In this document: in pieces, positions 25,837-35,431 of the stretch
How the letters are laid out: every line of letters begins with the position of its first letter
Numbering within the stretch: the stretch's first letter is position 1
NCBI RefSeq assembly: GCF_001686925.1
Contig: NZ_LVEN01000012.1
Coordinates: forward strand, 62,001 to 126,000
Length of the DNA: 64,000 nucleotides
Origin: Flavobacterium piscis
Lineage (GTDB): Bacteria; Bacteroidota; Bacteroidia; Flavobacteriales; Flavobacteriaceae
Reading direction: 5' to 3'
Made by a program: the position numbers and the translations under genes
Notes under the pieces: generated by a model
Database searches by the model: none
What the model was told of the DNA's origin: nothing
Seen by the model: the letters and a program-made list of their open reading frames with translations, nothing else

Positions 25837-27240
25837 CTATTTCCATCCACCACCCAAAGCACGATACAAATCAACTACAGCTTGTAATTTTTGCAAATTA
25901 TCATTTACCCCGCTCAATTGAGCGGCTAAAAGATTTTGTTCTGAGGTTAATACATCAGTATAATTAGTTGCAGAGCTGTATTCTAAAAGCTGTTGTGTAA
26001 AATCAACTGCTTTTTCTAAAGCTTCAATTTGTTTTTCTCTTGAATCTTCTTTCTCAACAGCCATTTCATAAGCATACAAAGCATTCGAAACTTCCTGACC
26101 CGCTACTAAAAGACTTTGCTGAAAATTATTAAAAGCCTGAACTTGTCTTGATTGTGCGTTTGTTAATCTTGCTTTATTAAGTCCCTGATTAAAAATAGGC
26201 TGTGTCAATCCTCCAATTATAGAGTAAAAGATAGACTGATCAAAGAAATTCTTCAATTGCAGTGTCGATAACCCTCCACTTGCCGTAAGCGTTAAACTTG
26301 GATAAAAATAAGTTTTAGCCATGTTTGTAGTCTCAAAAGCAGTTCTGAAATCAAACTCAGCCTGACGAACATCCGGACGATTTTCCAGCAATTGAGCAGG
26401 TAACCCTATTGCTATCTTTTCAGGAATTACCTGATCTCCTAAAGTTCCTCTCTCTATTGGTCCTGAAGCCTGACCTAACAAAATATTCAATGCATTTTCA
26501 GTCTCACGAATACTTCTTTTCAAATCGGGAATCAACACTTCGGCTGCATGTTGGTTGGCCTCACTTTGTACTACAGATGCACCTGTAACAATTGCTCCTT
26601 CTTTTAAAGCTTTTATAACTTCAACGTTTTTAATACGGCTTTCTAATGTTGATTTGGTAATTTCTAATTGTTTATCATACGATAATAATAAAAAATAATT
26701 ATTAGCAATATCAGAAATTAATTGTGTCTGTACCGCTTGTTTTGCCGCATCTGTAGAAAGATAAGTTGCTAAGGCCGCTCTTTTAGAACTGCTTAGTTTA
26801 CCCCAAATATCAGCTTCCCAAGACGTACTAAAACCCATTTTATAAGTCGTCGTTAATGTATTGATATTAATTCCTGCCGGAAAATTCAGAGCTGCTTTAG
26901 ACTGCTTGTTACGCGTTGCATTAGCATCAAAATCCAAAGTTGGATAATAAGCCAATTTGGTCTGAAGTAATGTTGCGCGCGCCTGAACGATATTTTCGAT
27001 GGCATTTTTTAGGTTTAGATTTTGATCTAATCCCTTTTGAATTAACGCATTTAGTTTTTGATCTTTAAAAACCGTTTGCCAAGGCATATTAGCAATCGTA
27101 GTCGAATCGGCAGAAGCCTGATCTCTGTATAAATTATCTGTCGATAATGTTTTGGGGCGTTCGTATTTTTGGGTAACGCAGGCACTTAAAAGTGCTGCTG
27201 CGATTACCATAAGAATATATTTATTTGAACTGTGAGTCAT
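25837..27240 (-). CDS. RND efflux outer-membrane channel (OprM/NodT family)
   Basis: A 467-residue TolC-like outer-membrane lipoprotein. The lipobox is LLSACV. Two OEP-type helical repeats are visible, with motifs such as YFLLLSYDKQLEITKSTLE, LLENRPDVRQAEFDFRTA and the second-repeat GGWK end. It forms the exit duct of the tripartite pump encoded by the two genes just upstream and starts 18 nt after the inner-membrane pump gene. Family members export drugs, dyes or detergents. The specific substrate cannot be read from sequence. Confidence 0.92.
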   Translation of the reverse strand: MTHSSNKYILMVIAAALLSACVTQKYERPKTLSTDNLYRDQASADSTTIANMPWQTVFKDQKLNALIQKGLDQNLNLKNAIENIVQARATLLQTKLAYYPTLDFDANATRNKQSKAALNFPAGININTLTTTYKMGFSTSWEADIWGKLSSSKRAALATYLSTDAAKQAVQTQLISDIANNYFLLLSYDKQLEITKSTLESRIKNVEVIKALKEGAIVTGASVVQSEANQHAAEVLIPDLKRSIRETENALNILLGQASGPIERGTLGDQVIPEKIAIGLPAQLLENRPDVRQAEFDFRTAFETTNMAKTYFYPSLTLTASGGLSTLQLKNFFDQSIFYSIIGGLTQPIFNQGLNKARLTNAQSRQVQAFNNFQQSLLVAGQEVSNALYAYEMAVEKEDSREKQIEALEKAVDFTQQLLEYSSATNYTDVLTSEQNLLAAQLSGVNDNLQKLQAVVDLYRALGGGWK

Positions 27241-27258
27241 TTTTTCTTAATTAAATTA

Positions 27259-30200
27259 TTACTCTTTATGAGCTTCGATTAACTGTACCTCTTCGTCATC
27301 ATCTTCGTCATCATAACCATCTTTGGCCGGACCACTAATTCTTTCCTGTAAAGTTTGGAAAATGATAAACAAAATTGGAATAACAAATACTCCTAAAATG
27401 GTTCCAATTAACATTCCTCCAACAGCTCCAGTACCAATAGATTTGTTTCCTACGGCTCCTGCTCCCGAAGCAAACATCAAAGGAACAAGTCCTAAAATAA
27501 AGGCAAAAGAGGTCATTAAAATTGGTCGTAAACGCGCAACGGCTCCTTCTACTGCTGCTTGTACAATTGGCATTCCTTTACGCCTTCTTTCAAGGGCAAA
27601 TTCAACAATCAAAATACCATTCTTGGCCAGCAATCCAATAAGCATGATCAACGAAATCTGCAAATAAATATTACTGTTTAATTTGAAAATGATCGAAAAC
27701 AAATATGCTCCAGCCAATCCAAACGGAATCGAGAATAAAACCGCAAATGGTAAAATATAACTTTCGTATTGTGCACTTAATAAGAAATAAACAAACACAA
27801 GACATAATATAAAGATGAAAATAGTTTCACTTCCTGAAGCCAATTCCTCACGCGTTAATCCAGAAAATTCGTAGCCATAACCTGAAGGAAGACTCTCTGC
27901 GGCAACTTCCTGAATAGCCTTAATAGCATCTCCTGAACTAAAGCCCGGATTTGGTGCTCCTGTTATAGAAATAGACGTAAATAAGTTAAACCTCGAAATT
28001 GATTCCGGCCCAAAAACCCTTGTCATTTTTACAAATTCTGTAATGGGTGCCATATTTCCGGCACTATTTCTAACAAAAATTTTATTAAGTCCTTCTGTAT
28101 TCGTACGGAATTCCGGAGATGCCTGAATCATAACACGATACTGTTTTCCGAATTTATTGAAATTCGAAGCATATAATCCTCCATAATACCCTTGCATGGT
28201 AGATAGAATAGAGTTAACCGGCACACCTGCATCTTTTGCTTTTGCCAGGTTAATATCCATCATATATTGAGGAAAACCAGGATTAAAAGGCGTTGTTGCA
28301 TATTGTATTTCAGGACGTTTAGATAATTTTTCTAAAAAATCGGTATTCACTTTATAAAATTCTGCTGTTGAGTGACCACCTTTGTCCTGCAATTGAAATT
28401 CGAATCCACCACTTTGTCCAAAACCTTGAATTGTTGGCGGAGAAATGAAGAAAATATTAGCTTCACGAATTCCGCTTGTTTTGGCAAAAAGCTGACCAAT
28501 TACATCATTTACACTCAAATCACGTTTGTCCCATGTTTCCAGCTTTACAATAACCATACTGTAGGCACTACCCGCTCCCGCTGTGAAGTTTTGTCCCACA
28601 ATACGCAATGTGTTTTTGACACCCGGAATGGTTTTGGCAATACTGTCTACTTTTTTGGCTATAATATCAGAACGCTCCATTGAGGCAGATGGCGGTAAGC
28701 TAATATTAGCAAAAACAGTTCCCTGATCTTCAGCAGGAACGAAAGCAGATGGCGTAGTTTTCATCATATAAAACAAGGCTGCACCGACTACTACAATTGA
28801 AGCTAATACAATCCATTTTTTTACAGAAAGAAACTGAACTGATCTTTTATATTTATTGGTAACATTGTCAAATGCAACATTAAAAGAAGTATAAAATCGC
28901 TGAATAAAACTTTTATGTTTATGATCGTCAGCATGTGGTTTTAAAAGTAATGCACACAATGCAGGACTTAAAGTCAAGGCATTAATGGCCGAAAGAATAA
29001 TTGCAACCGCTAACGTAATACCAAACTGTTTGTAGAAAACCCCTGTAGATCCTGTAATAAACGTAACCGGAATAAATACCGCCGCCATTACAAGAGTAAT
29101 CGAGATAATTGCACCAGAGATTTCATCCATGGCATCAATGGTCGCTTTTTTAGACGATTTATAACCGTGATCCAGCTTGGCATGCACAGCCTCGACGACG
29201 ACAATGGCATCATCGACCACAATACCAATGGCAAGAACCATTGCAAACAGCGTTAATAAGTTAATCGTAAATCCAAATAAATTAAGGAAGAAAAAGGTTC
29301 CTACAATAGCCACCGGAACTGCAATAGCCGGAATTAAGGTTGACCTAAAATCCTGAAGGAAAATAAATACTACAATAAAAACCAATATAAATGCTTCGAT
29401 CAAAGTATGAATTACTTTCTCGATAGAAGCATCCAGGTTTTCATTAACGTCAACAAGAATGGTATATTTTACACCTTTTGGGAAGTTTTTTGCTGCATCT
29501 TCAATTAATTTTTTAGAATTATTAATTACATCACGTGCATTTGATCCCGGCGTTTGACTAATAGCCATTGCTGCAGATTCGACACCGTTTGTTTTAATGG
29601 TTGACGAATAACTTAAAGATCCTAACTCTACTTTAGCAACATCTTTTAGACGTAACATTTGCCCGTTTCCAACAGATTTTATGACGATATCGCCAAATTC
29701 CTGAGCACTGGTTAAACGTCCTTTATATTTAATTACATATTGAAATGCCTGATCTCCATTCTCACCAAATTTACCTGGTGCTGCTTCGATATTTTGTTCT
29801 GCCAAAGCCGCCGAAATATCACTTGGAATCAATTTATATTGCTGCATTACATCTGGTCGTAACCAGATTCTCATAGAATAATCTTTTGCACCAAAAACGG
29901 TTACATCTCCTACTCCAACTACACGCTGAATTTGGGGAACAAGGTTGATCTTGGCATAATTTTGAAGGAAAGTCTGATCGTAAGCCGGATCATCACTGTA
30001 TAAAGAGAAGATCAACAAGTTACTACTCTGACTCTTTGTTACCGTTACCCCTGCCTGAGTTACCTCTACAGGTAATAAACTAGTTGCTCTGGAAACCCTG
30101 TTTTGAACATTTACTGCTGCCAAATCGGGATTTGTTCCTACTTTAAAGAAGATTTTTATCGATGCATTTCCATCATTGGTTGCTGTAGAAGTCATGTACG

Positions 30201-30426
30201 TCATGTTTTCTACACCATTAATTTGCTCTTCAAGCGGAATTACAATACTTTTAAGTACCACATCAGCATTGGCTCCGGTATAACTTGCCGAAACGTTTAC
30301 AGTTGGCGGAGCAATATCCGGATATTGAGAGATAGGCAGCTCAACGAGGCCTAAAACACCTAAAATGACAATAATAACAGATATTACTGTCGAAAGAACA
30401 GGTCTTTGTATGAATATTTTAAACAT
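27259..30426 (-). CDS. RND efflux pump, inner-membrane transporter (HAE-1/AcrB type)
   Basis: A 1055-residue proton-driven pump with twelve expected membrane helices and two large periplasmic loops. The N-terminus MFKIFIQRPVLSTVIS and the segment PPTVNVSASYTGANADVV are typical of the AcrB/MexB branch. The proton-relay Asp pair is in VVDDAIVVVEAV. The C-terminus is an acidic tail (DDEDDDEEVQ). It lies between adaptor and channel genes with an 7-nt gap to the adaptor, so it is part of one operon. A divergent LytTR regulator may control it. Confidence 0.95.
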   Translation of the reverse strand: MFKIFIQRPVLSTVISVIIVILGVLGLVELPISQYPDIAPPTVNVSASYTGANADVVLKSIVIPLEEQINGVENMTYMTSTATNDGNASIKIFFKVGTNPDLAAVNVQNRVSRATSLLPVEVTQAGVTVTKSQSSNLLIFSLYSDDPAYDQTFLQNYAKINLVPQIQRVVGVGDVTVFGAKDYSMRIWLRPDVMQQYKLIPSDISAALAEQNIEAAPGKFGENGDQAFQYVIKYKGRLTSAQEFGDIVIKSVGNGQMLRLKDVAKVELGSLSYSSTIKTNGVESAAMAISQTPGSNARDVINNSKKLIEDAAKNFPKGVKYTILVDVNENLDASIEKVIHTLIEAFILVFIVVFIFLQDFRSTLIPAIAVPVAIVGTFFFLNLFGFTINLLTLFAMVLAIGIVVDDAIVVVEAVHAKLDHGYKSSKKATIDAMDEISGAIISITLVMAAVFIPVTFITGSTGVFYKQFGITLAVAIILSAINALTLSPALCALLLKPHADDHKHKSFIQRFYTSFNVAFDNVTNKYKRSVQFLSVKKWIVLASIVVVGAALFYMMKTTPSAFVPAEDQGTVFANISLPPSASMERSDIIAKKVDSIAKTIPGVKNTLRIVGQNFTAGAGSAYSMVIVKLETWDKRDLSVNDVIGQLFAKTSGIREANIFFISPPTIQGFGQSGGFEFQLQDKGGHSTAEFYKVNTDFLEKLSKRPEIQYATTPFNPGFPQYMMDINLAKAKDAGVPVNSILSTMQGYYGGLYASNFNKFGKQYRVMIQASPEFRTNTEGLNKIFVRNSAGNMAPITEFVKMTRVFGPESISRFNLFTSISITGAPNPGFSSGDAIKAIQEVAAESLPSGYGYEFSGLTREELASGSETIFIFILCLVFVYFLLSAQYESYILPFAVLFSIPFGLAGAYLFSIIFKLNSNIYLQISLIMLIGLLAKNGILIVEFALERRRKGMPIVQAAVEGAVARLRPILMTSFAFILGLVPLMFASGAGAVGNKSIGTGAVGGMLIGTILGVFVIPILFIIFQTLQERISGPAKDGYDDEDDDEEVQLIEAHKE

Positions 30427-30433
30427 TTTTTTC

Positions 30434-31594
30434 TTATTTTAAGTCGGCATATACTGATTCTGCACTTTCATTATGAGTTTTAATCTCGCTTCCGTCTTTT
30501 AACGCAGCAACTCCTTCTAATACAATCTGGTCTCCTGCTTTTAAACCGCTTGTTACCACGTAATAATTACCTGCCGTATTTTCAAGTACGGTAATGTTGA
30601 CATTTTTAGTTTTTCCGTCTTTTCCTACCGTCACTGCAAAAATCTTATCCTGAAGTTCGAATGTCGCACTCTGAGGAACTAATATTGCATCTTTAACTTC
30701 ATTCGGGATTCGCACTGTTGTACTGCTTCCGCTTCTGATAATTCCTTTTGAATTGGGAAAACGGGCTCTTATATTTACGGAACCGGTTTCGGTATTGATT
30801 AATCCGTTTACGGTTTCAATACGTCCTTTTTCAGGATAAGTTGAGCCATCTGAAAGTAAAAGCGAAACCGCCGGTAATTGCTTGATTTTTTCTGCTAATG
30901 AAGTTCCAGAACCACTTTTGGTAAAGTTAAGAAGGGCTTTTTCGTTCATTGCAAAATAAGCAAAAACATTTCCTATACTGGAAACTGTTGTAAGAGGTTC
31001 AGTAGTGTTAGAACTTACCAAACTTCCTAAACGAAAAGGAATCGAACCCACAACTCCATTTACCGGACTTGTAACTGTAGTGTAACCCAGATTGGTTTTT
31101 GCATTTACCAAAGCTGCATTTGCCTGAGCCAATGCCGCCAAAGCCGACTCATAAGTATATTGGGCCGATTCAAGATCGTATTTACTAATAATTCCTTTTT
31201 CTACAAGTGGTTTTACTTTATTTACGGCCAGTTTTGCTGAACTTAAATCTGCCTGAGCACTTTTTATACTTGCTGTCGCTGTACGAACTTGCTGCTCATA
31301 TTCAGGTGCGCTGATTTTAAACAATGGCTGTCCGGTCTTTACTACTGCACCTTCATCTACGAAAATTTTATCGATATAGCCTTCTACTCTTGGGCGGATT
31401 TCTATATTTTGCTGTCCCTGAATACTTGCGGGATAGTCTGCGTTTAGTGTAGCTGATTTTGTCTCTAAAACCAGCGTTTTATACTCTTTTACCTGAGGTG
31501 CACCTCCGGCCTGAGCCGATTTATCATTTTTATTACCACATGATGCGATAATAACAGCTACTGCGAGAATGCTTAAAAAGGATTGCTTATTCAT
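30434..31594 (-). CDS. RND efflux periplasmic adaptor (AcrA/MexA type)
   Basis: A 386-residue membrane-fusion protein anchored as a lipoprotein (AVIIASCGN). It shows the biotinyl-lipoyl halves (IRPRVEGYIDKIFVDEGAVV and LGYTTVTSPVNGVVGS), an alpha-helical hairpin rich in Ala between them, a beta-barrel and a membrane-proximal domain. It bridges the inner-membrane pump and the outer channel. It is the first gene of the efflux operon, so its upstream region (31595-31859) must hold the operon promoter. Confidence 0.94.
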   Translation of the reverse strand: MNKQSFLSILAVAVIIASCGNKNDKSAQAGGAPQVKEYKTLVLETKSATLNADYPASIQGQQNIEIRPRVEGYIDKIFVDEGAVVKTGQPLFKISAPEYEQQVRTATASIKSAQADLSSAKLAVNKVKPLVEKGIISKYDLESAQYTYESALAALAQANAALVNAKTNLGYTTVTSPVNGVVGSIPFRLGSLVSSNTTEPLTTVSSIGNVFAYFAMNEKALLNFTKSGSGTSLAEKIKQLPAVSLLLSDGSTYPEKGRIETVNGLINTETGSVNIRARFPNSKGIIRSGSSTTVRIPNEVKDAILVPQSATFELQDKIFAVTVGKDGKTKNVNITVLENTAGNYYVVTSGLKAGDQIVLEGVAALKDGSEIKTHNESAESVYADLK

Positions 31595-31704
31595 TGTGAA
31601 AAATGTGTAATTATCAATTTATATCGAAACAAAAGAACTAAAATATAACAAACAAAAAATTATCAATAGACGGAGCGCAAGAAACAATCGATAGATATCA
31701 CATA

Positions 31705-31785
31705 AGAACCGATAGAACTTTATTTACGATAAACACGACATCTTATCATATGCTCGTCGGTTCTAAGATGGTTTTTACGGGTTCT
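31705..31785. promoter_or_regulatory. Candidate LytTR operator in the RND/LytS divergent region
   Basis: GGTTCT occurs at 31759-31764 and again at 31780-31785, a 21-nt step equal to two helical turns, in contexts TCGGTTCTAAG and CGGGTTCTGAC. An inverted copy AGAACCGA is at 31705-31712 against TCGGTTCT at 31757-31764. LytTR-domain regulators are known to bind pairs of short direct repeats on one DNA face. The adjacent LytTR gene makes these the best operator candidates here. The 265-nt spacer holds no gene. Confidence 0.4.
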
Positions 31786-31859
31786 GACTCTATTTTGGGC
31801 GATTGGTTTTATATCTTTTATAAATATAATGTAATATTGTCACAAAATCATAAAATAAA

Positions 31860-32909
31860 ATGTCACCAACTTTTTTTAAACCATACATTTTCACCGGATT
31901 ACATATCCTTGCCTGGCTGTTATTGGGTTTTATAATGTTATTTTACATCCCTATTACCTGGAATGTAATCCTACCGCCTGTATTTTGGTTATGGCAGATG
32001 ATTGTATTGATTTTGCTTATTATTATATTTTATTCTAATGCCAAAATCATGGTTCCAAAAACAATAATCAAAGACAATACATCTCCGTTTTTGTTTTGGG
32101 CTTTCCTTATGATCTTTGTCATGCAGCTTATTGCATATTTTTTTACTTCACAAACAGACCTTCATACTAAAATCAGTTTGGTTTTAGGATTTAAAAAATA
32201 TAGAAATCCTTATTTTGACAATTACGTCTTCATGCTTACCTTATTGGTTCTGGGTATTAGTACCAGTTGGGCCATGTTACACCACTGGCAAAAAGCGGCA
32301 CAACACAAACAAAAGCTGGAACAGGATAAAACAATGGCCGAACTGGCAATGTTAAAAGCACAGATAAATCCGCACTTTTTTTTTAATTCACTCAATAGTA
32401 TTTATTCGCTTACTTATACCAATATTGAAGATTCGCGTAAAGCACTTCATACTTTAAGCCGTATGATGCGCTACTTACTTTACAGTACCGAAGGCGAAAG
32501 AACTACTTTATTAAAAGAAGCTGATTTTATGAAAGATTTTATAGCTTTAATGAAGCTTCGCGCCAATAGCAAGTTAACAATAACAACTGATATTCCCGAA
32601 AAAATACACGATTACCCAATTGTTCCCATGTTGTTGTTACCTTTAGTAGAAAATGCTTTTAAACACGGCGTACATGCTACTGATAAAAGCGAAATACATA
32701 TTAAACTCAGACAAAAAGAAAACAATCTTGAATTTGAAGTTGAAAACACTTTCTTTGAAAAAACCTCAACAACAGATCAGGGCGGAATTGGATTAACGAA
32801 TACAAAACGCAGGCTGCACTTAATTTACCCCAATAATCATATTATGACATGTGGTGTTGACCAAAACGGTAAATACAAAGTAAATCTGCAAATAACATTA
32901 GAACAATGA
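31860..32909 (+). CDS. Sensor histidine kinase, LytS/YehU-like
   Basis: A 349-residue membrane kinase. About four hydrophobic helices fill residues 8-140, with little between them, so sensing is probably within the membrane. The His_kinase domain carries the phospho-acceptor His172 in INPHFFFNSLNS, and the ATPase part has LVENAFKHG and GIGLTNTKRRL. This family pairs with LytTR response regulators, and one follows with a 4-nt ATGA overlap. A TAATATTG box (31832-31839) lies 20 nt upstream and may be its promoter. Confidence 0.92.
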   Translation: MSPTFFKPYIFTGLHILAWLLLGFIMLFYIPITWNVILPPVFWLWQMIVLILLIIIFYSNAKIMVPKTIIKDNTSPFLFWAFLMIFVMQLIAYFFTSQTDLHTKISLVLGFKKYRNPYFDNYVFMLTLLVLGISTSWAMLHHWQKAAQHKQKLEQDKTMAELAMLKAQINPHFFFNSLNSIYSLTYTNIEDSRKALHTLSRMMRYLLYSTEGERTTLLKEADFMKDFIALMKLRANSKLTITTDIPEKIHDYPIVPMLLLPLVENAFKHGVHATDKSEIHIKLRQKENNLEFEVENTFFEKTSTTDQGGIGLTNTKRRLHLIYPNNHIMTCGVDQNGKYKVNLQITLEQ

Positions 32910-33637
32910 TGGTACTAAAATGTATAGCAGTAGATGATGAACCACTCGCATTAAGACTTGTGGAAACATTTATAGAACAAACTCCTTTTTTAGAATTAAC
33001 CTGCAGCTGCGATAATGCAGTTGAAGCAATGAGCCTGATACGCGAACAACAACCTGATATTGTTTTTCTGGATATCAACATGCCCAATTTAACAGGTATG
33101 GAACTGGCCAGACTTTTGCAGGAACAACCGGGACCATTGCCTAAAATTATTTTCACGACCGCATATAACCATTATGCTATTGAAGGTTACAGGGTGAATG
33201 CTGTAGATTATCTTTTAAAACCTTTTAGTTATGAAGAGTTTTTGCGCGCAGCAAACAAAGTTCTTCAAATGTCTGAAGAAGCTGCAAATCAGTTTCCTTC
33301 TGTCACGGCCGATGACGAATTTATTTTCCTGAAGGTAGAATATCAATGGGTTAGAATTTCTTTAAAAGATATTTTATACATCGAAAGTCTGAAAGATTAT
33401 GTAAAAGTGCATCTTGAAGACACTCAAAAATCAGTTATGTCTTTAATCTCTCTTAAAGCTCTGGAAGAAAAACTGCCTGCATCAAAATTTATGCGAATCA
33501 ATCGTTCCTTTATTGTTTCACTCGAAAAAATAAATGCAATAAGTAAAAATTCCATATTCATAAATAAAACCGAAATAACTGTTGGTGAACAGTATAAAGA
33601 GACCTTTAAAACCATTGTAGAAAAATGGTTGAAATAA
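32906..33637 (+). CDS. LytTR-family response regulator
   Basis: A 243-residue regulator with an N-terminal receiver domain (AVDDEPLALR, phospho-acceptor Asp56 in VFLDINMP, conserved Lys in LLKPF) and a C-terminal LytTR DNA-binding domain (from about residue 140, KVEYQWVRISLKDILYIESL and FMRINRSFIVSLEKI). Its start overlaps the kinase stop by four bases, showing translational coupling. Likely targets are the divergent RND efflux operon and its own operon. This is inferred from position and the nearby direct repeats. Confidence 0.94.
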   Translation: MMVLKCIAVDDEPLALRLVETFIEQTPFLELTCSCDNAVEAMSLIREQQPDIVFLDINMPNLTGMELARLLQEQPGPLPKIIFTTAYNHYAIEGYRVNAVDYLLKPFSYEEFLRAANKVLQMSEEAANQFPSVTADDEFIFLKVEYQWVRISLKDILYIESLKDYVKVHLEDTQKSVMSLISLKALEEKLPASKFMRINRSFIVSLEKINAISKNSIFINKTEITVGEQYKETFKTIVEKWLK

Positions 33638-33654
33638 CTATAATATAAAATCAC

Positions 33655-33948
33655 ATGGAAAAGAGATCAAATAAATACTATCTGACATTAAGTCTAAAAG
33701 AATATGCCAACGGCACGACCGAACCGGCAAAGGAATTGGGAATACAATTTGACAATCACGACGAAATATTTAGTATTATAGAAAGAATTAAAGATAAAAA
33801 TATTTTTGAAGATTCTAACGAAGCGACACAATTTGCACTTGGCCTGAAATTGTTTAGCGAAATAAAATTAAAGCATCGAAAGAATCCTCTTTTTGAGGAG
33901 CTAAACGAAGTTTTTCCTGTCTTTATGAAAAAACTAAAAAGTTTGTAA
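33655..33948 (+). CDS. Small DUF3861-type protein
   Basis: A 97-residue soluble protein without signal peptide. The pattern NKYYLTLSLKEYANG, then a charged helix and a C-terminal LFEELNEVFPVFMKKLK fits the DUF3861 family as I remember it. No function is known for that family. It starts 17 nt after the response regulator and ends in a terminator, so it is the last gene of the lytS-lytR-like operon. Similar genes elsewhere are not obviously tied to two-component systems, so the link may be accidental. Confidence 0.7.
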   Translation: MEKRSNKYYLTLSLKEYANGTTEPAKELGIQFDNHDEIFSIIERIKDKNIFEDSNEATQFALGLKLFSEIKLKHRKNPLFEELNEVFPVFMKKLKSL

Positions 33949-33959
33949 ATGTATAATAG

Positions 33960-33990
33960 AGACTGTCCTTTTTGAGACAGTCTTTTTTTG
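33960..33990 (+). terminator. Terminator of the LytS/LytTR operon
   Basis: AGACTGTC (33960-33967) pairs with GACAGTCT (33976-33983), followed by seven T. Confidence 0.8.
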
Positions 33991-34009
33991 TTTTAAAATT
34001 AATTGGTTT

Positions 34010-34145
34010 GTGTTTGTCTACGAAGCGGTGATAAAATTGTAGAGCACGAGTGTGATTTCTCGTTCCTCGAAATTGACAAATTGCGCGTATGATGGATTAA
34101 AATCTATCTCTACAATATGATTTGTTCCTTTGGAACACTTTGAAG
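34010..34145. repeat. Decayed dispersed repeat
   Basis: The spacer holds GTGATTTCTCGTTCCTCGAAATTGACAA-like text (about 34049-34078), close to GTGATTTCTCCCTTCGGTCGAAATGACAA at 52150-52178. It also has CTACAATATGATTTGTTCC (about 34110-34130). These look like worn copies of dispersed intergenic repeats. No gene is seen. Confidence 0.4.
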
Positions 34146-34155
34146 AAAATTATAA

Positions 34156-34186
34156 ACAAAAAAACACCACTTTTTCAGTGGTGTTT
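34156..34186 (-). terminator. Terminator of the thioredoxin-fold gene pair
   Basis: AAACACCACT (34162-34171) pairs with AGTGGTGTTT (34177-34186) around a 5-nt loop. A's follow on the minus-strand exit side as T's. It lies 22 nt after the redoxin stop. Confidence 0.75.
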
Positions 34187-34208
34187 CTTTGTATCAAAAC
34201 ATAAAACC

Positions 34209-34823
34209 TTATGCTTTCGCTTTTCTTTTTACCGTACAACCAATTTCTTTCGTCTCAGTTATAGCCGGTTTTTGATTGGTTTTTAAGGCAGCAATAACAT
34301 CTTCGGCATATTTTGTTTTCTCTGTTTTAGTTCCTTCAGGATCGTTGTCGATTGCGCCTACATACTCTACAATATTTCCTTTTGCTGTTTTAGAAACAAT
34401 AAAAAGTTGCGGTGTATGTTTTGCCCCATATTGGTCTGTAACTACTTGTCCCTGATCGAATAGATATGGAAAAGGATATTTTTTATCTTTTGCCAATTGC
34501 TGCATTTTATCATAAGCATCTGCCTTAGAAGCTTCAGGATCATTTGGATTAATAGCAATTACAGGATATCCTTGCGGTTTGAATTTTTTATCCAGCTCAA
34601 TTATTCTTTTCTCATATGCTACTGCATAAGGACACGTATTACAAGTAAAAACAACAATAAAACCTTTTGCTTTTGGGTAACTGGCAAAAGAAACTTCTTT
34701 GCCATCAACATTTTTCAATTTAAAATCAGGAGCGGTTTGCCCGGCTTTAAGCGTGGCAGTTTGCGCCTGAGCAAATAAAATACTAAATACTAGTATCGTA
34801 ACTGTGGTAATGAACTTTTGCAT
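34209..34823 (-). CDS. Secreted redoxin (AhpC/TSA-like thioredoxin fold)
   Basis: A 204-residue secreted protein: signal peptide (cut near FAQAQ), then a redoxin domain with GQTAPDFKLKNVDGKEVSF and the cysteines in FTCNTCPYA. The CNTC spacing is a CxxC pair in the usual active-site place, but the surrounding residues differ from classical TlpA. An extra Cys lies near the C-terminus in IGCTVKRKAKA. It probably acts as an extracytoplasmic thiol oxidoreductase or peroxiredoxin-like protein. It sits 3 nt after a small TlpA gene and forms an operon with it. Confidence 0.85.
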   Translation of the reverse strand: MQKFITTVTILVFSILFAQAQTATLKAGQTAPDFKLKNVDGKEVSFASYPKAKGFIVVFTCNTCPYAVAYEKRIIELDKKFKPQGYPVIAINPNDPEASKADAYDKMQQLAKDKKYPFPYLFDQGQVVTDQYGAKHTPQLFIVSKTAKGNIVEYVGAIDNDPEGTKTEKTKYAEDVIAALKTNQKPAITETKEIGCTVKRKAKA

Positions 34824-34826
34824 AAT

Positions 34827-35306
34827 TTATAGTTTTTTATATTCGGTTAATAATTGTTCGTACGTAAATTCAGATTCGATAAATTTTCTTTTATCTCCTT
34901 TAATAAAAAGTGTTGCCGGAATACTTCCTGACCAGGATTTTTCGATTCGGTCGATATATTGTTGCGGATCGCTTTCATTCAATAAAAAAACCTGACTTTT
35001 TATGTTTTTTCTTTTCACAAAAGGAATTACAGCCGAATTTAATTTTGATTTGAAATCAACGCTTACCAATAATACAGCCAATTTTTCTGGTTTAAATTCT
35101 GCGTTTAACTTTTCAAAATGAGGCAATTCCTTTATACAGGGCGCACACCACGTTGCCCAAAAGTTCACTACATAAATACTGTCTTTTCCTTTTTCGATTC
35201 TTTCATTCAGCTGATCAATATTCATCAGCTTTACATTTTGACTGTATCCTGCAATTGAAAAAGCAAAGAATAAAAAAGTAACGATTTTAAAAGCGTGGAT
35301 TTTCAT
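34827..35306 (-). CDS. Small TlpA-like thioredoxin protein
   Basis: A 159-residue secreted thioredoxin-like protein with a signal peptide (AFSIAGYSQ) and active site FWATWCAPCIKELPHFEKL. It lacks the DUF4369 domain of the TlpA proteins at the left end of the window. The cis-Pro loop is visible as SGSIPATLFI. It is probably a periplasmic disulfide reductase and is co-transcribed with the following redoxin, which starts 3 nt after its stop. A redox relay between the two is plausible but not shown by sequence. Confidence 0.88.
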   Translation of the reverse strand: MKIHAFKIVTFLFFAFSIAGYSQNVKLMNIDQLNERIEKGKDSIYVVNFWATWCAPCIKELPHFEKLNAEFKPEKLAVLLVSVDFKSKLNSAVIPFVKRKNIKSQVFLLNESDPQQYIDRIEKSWSGSIPATLFIKGDKRKFIESEFTYEQLLTEYKKL

Positions 35307-35431
35307 ATTTGGCGAAGGCTTAAAATTAAATTTGCCTTACAAATATAAACTAATGAAGATTTAGTTTTTGTTAATAAAAGTTTAATACGAAAGATTAGCC
35401 ATCAAGGCACTACGTCACTAATTTATTTTTT

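Noticed and set aside
31750..31935. A short frame ahead of the LytS-like kinase
   Set aside because: It overlaps the kinase start in another frame and covers the operator-like repeats. No protein-like composition is seen.
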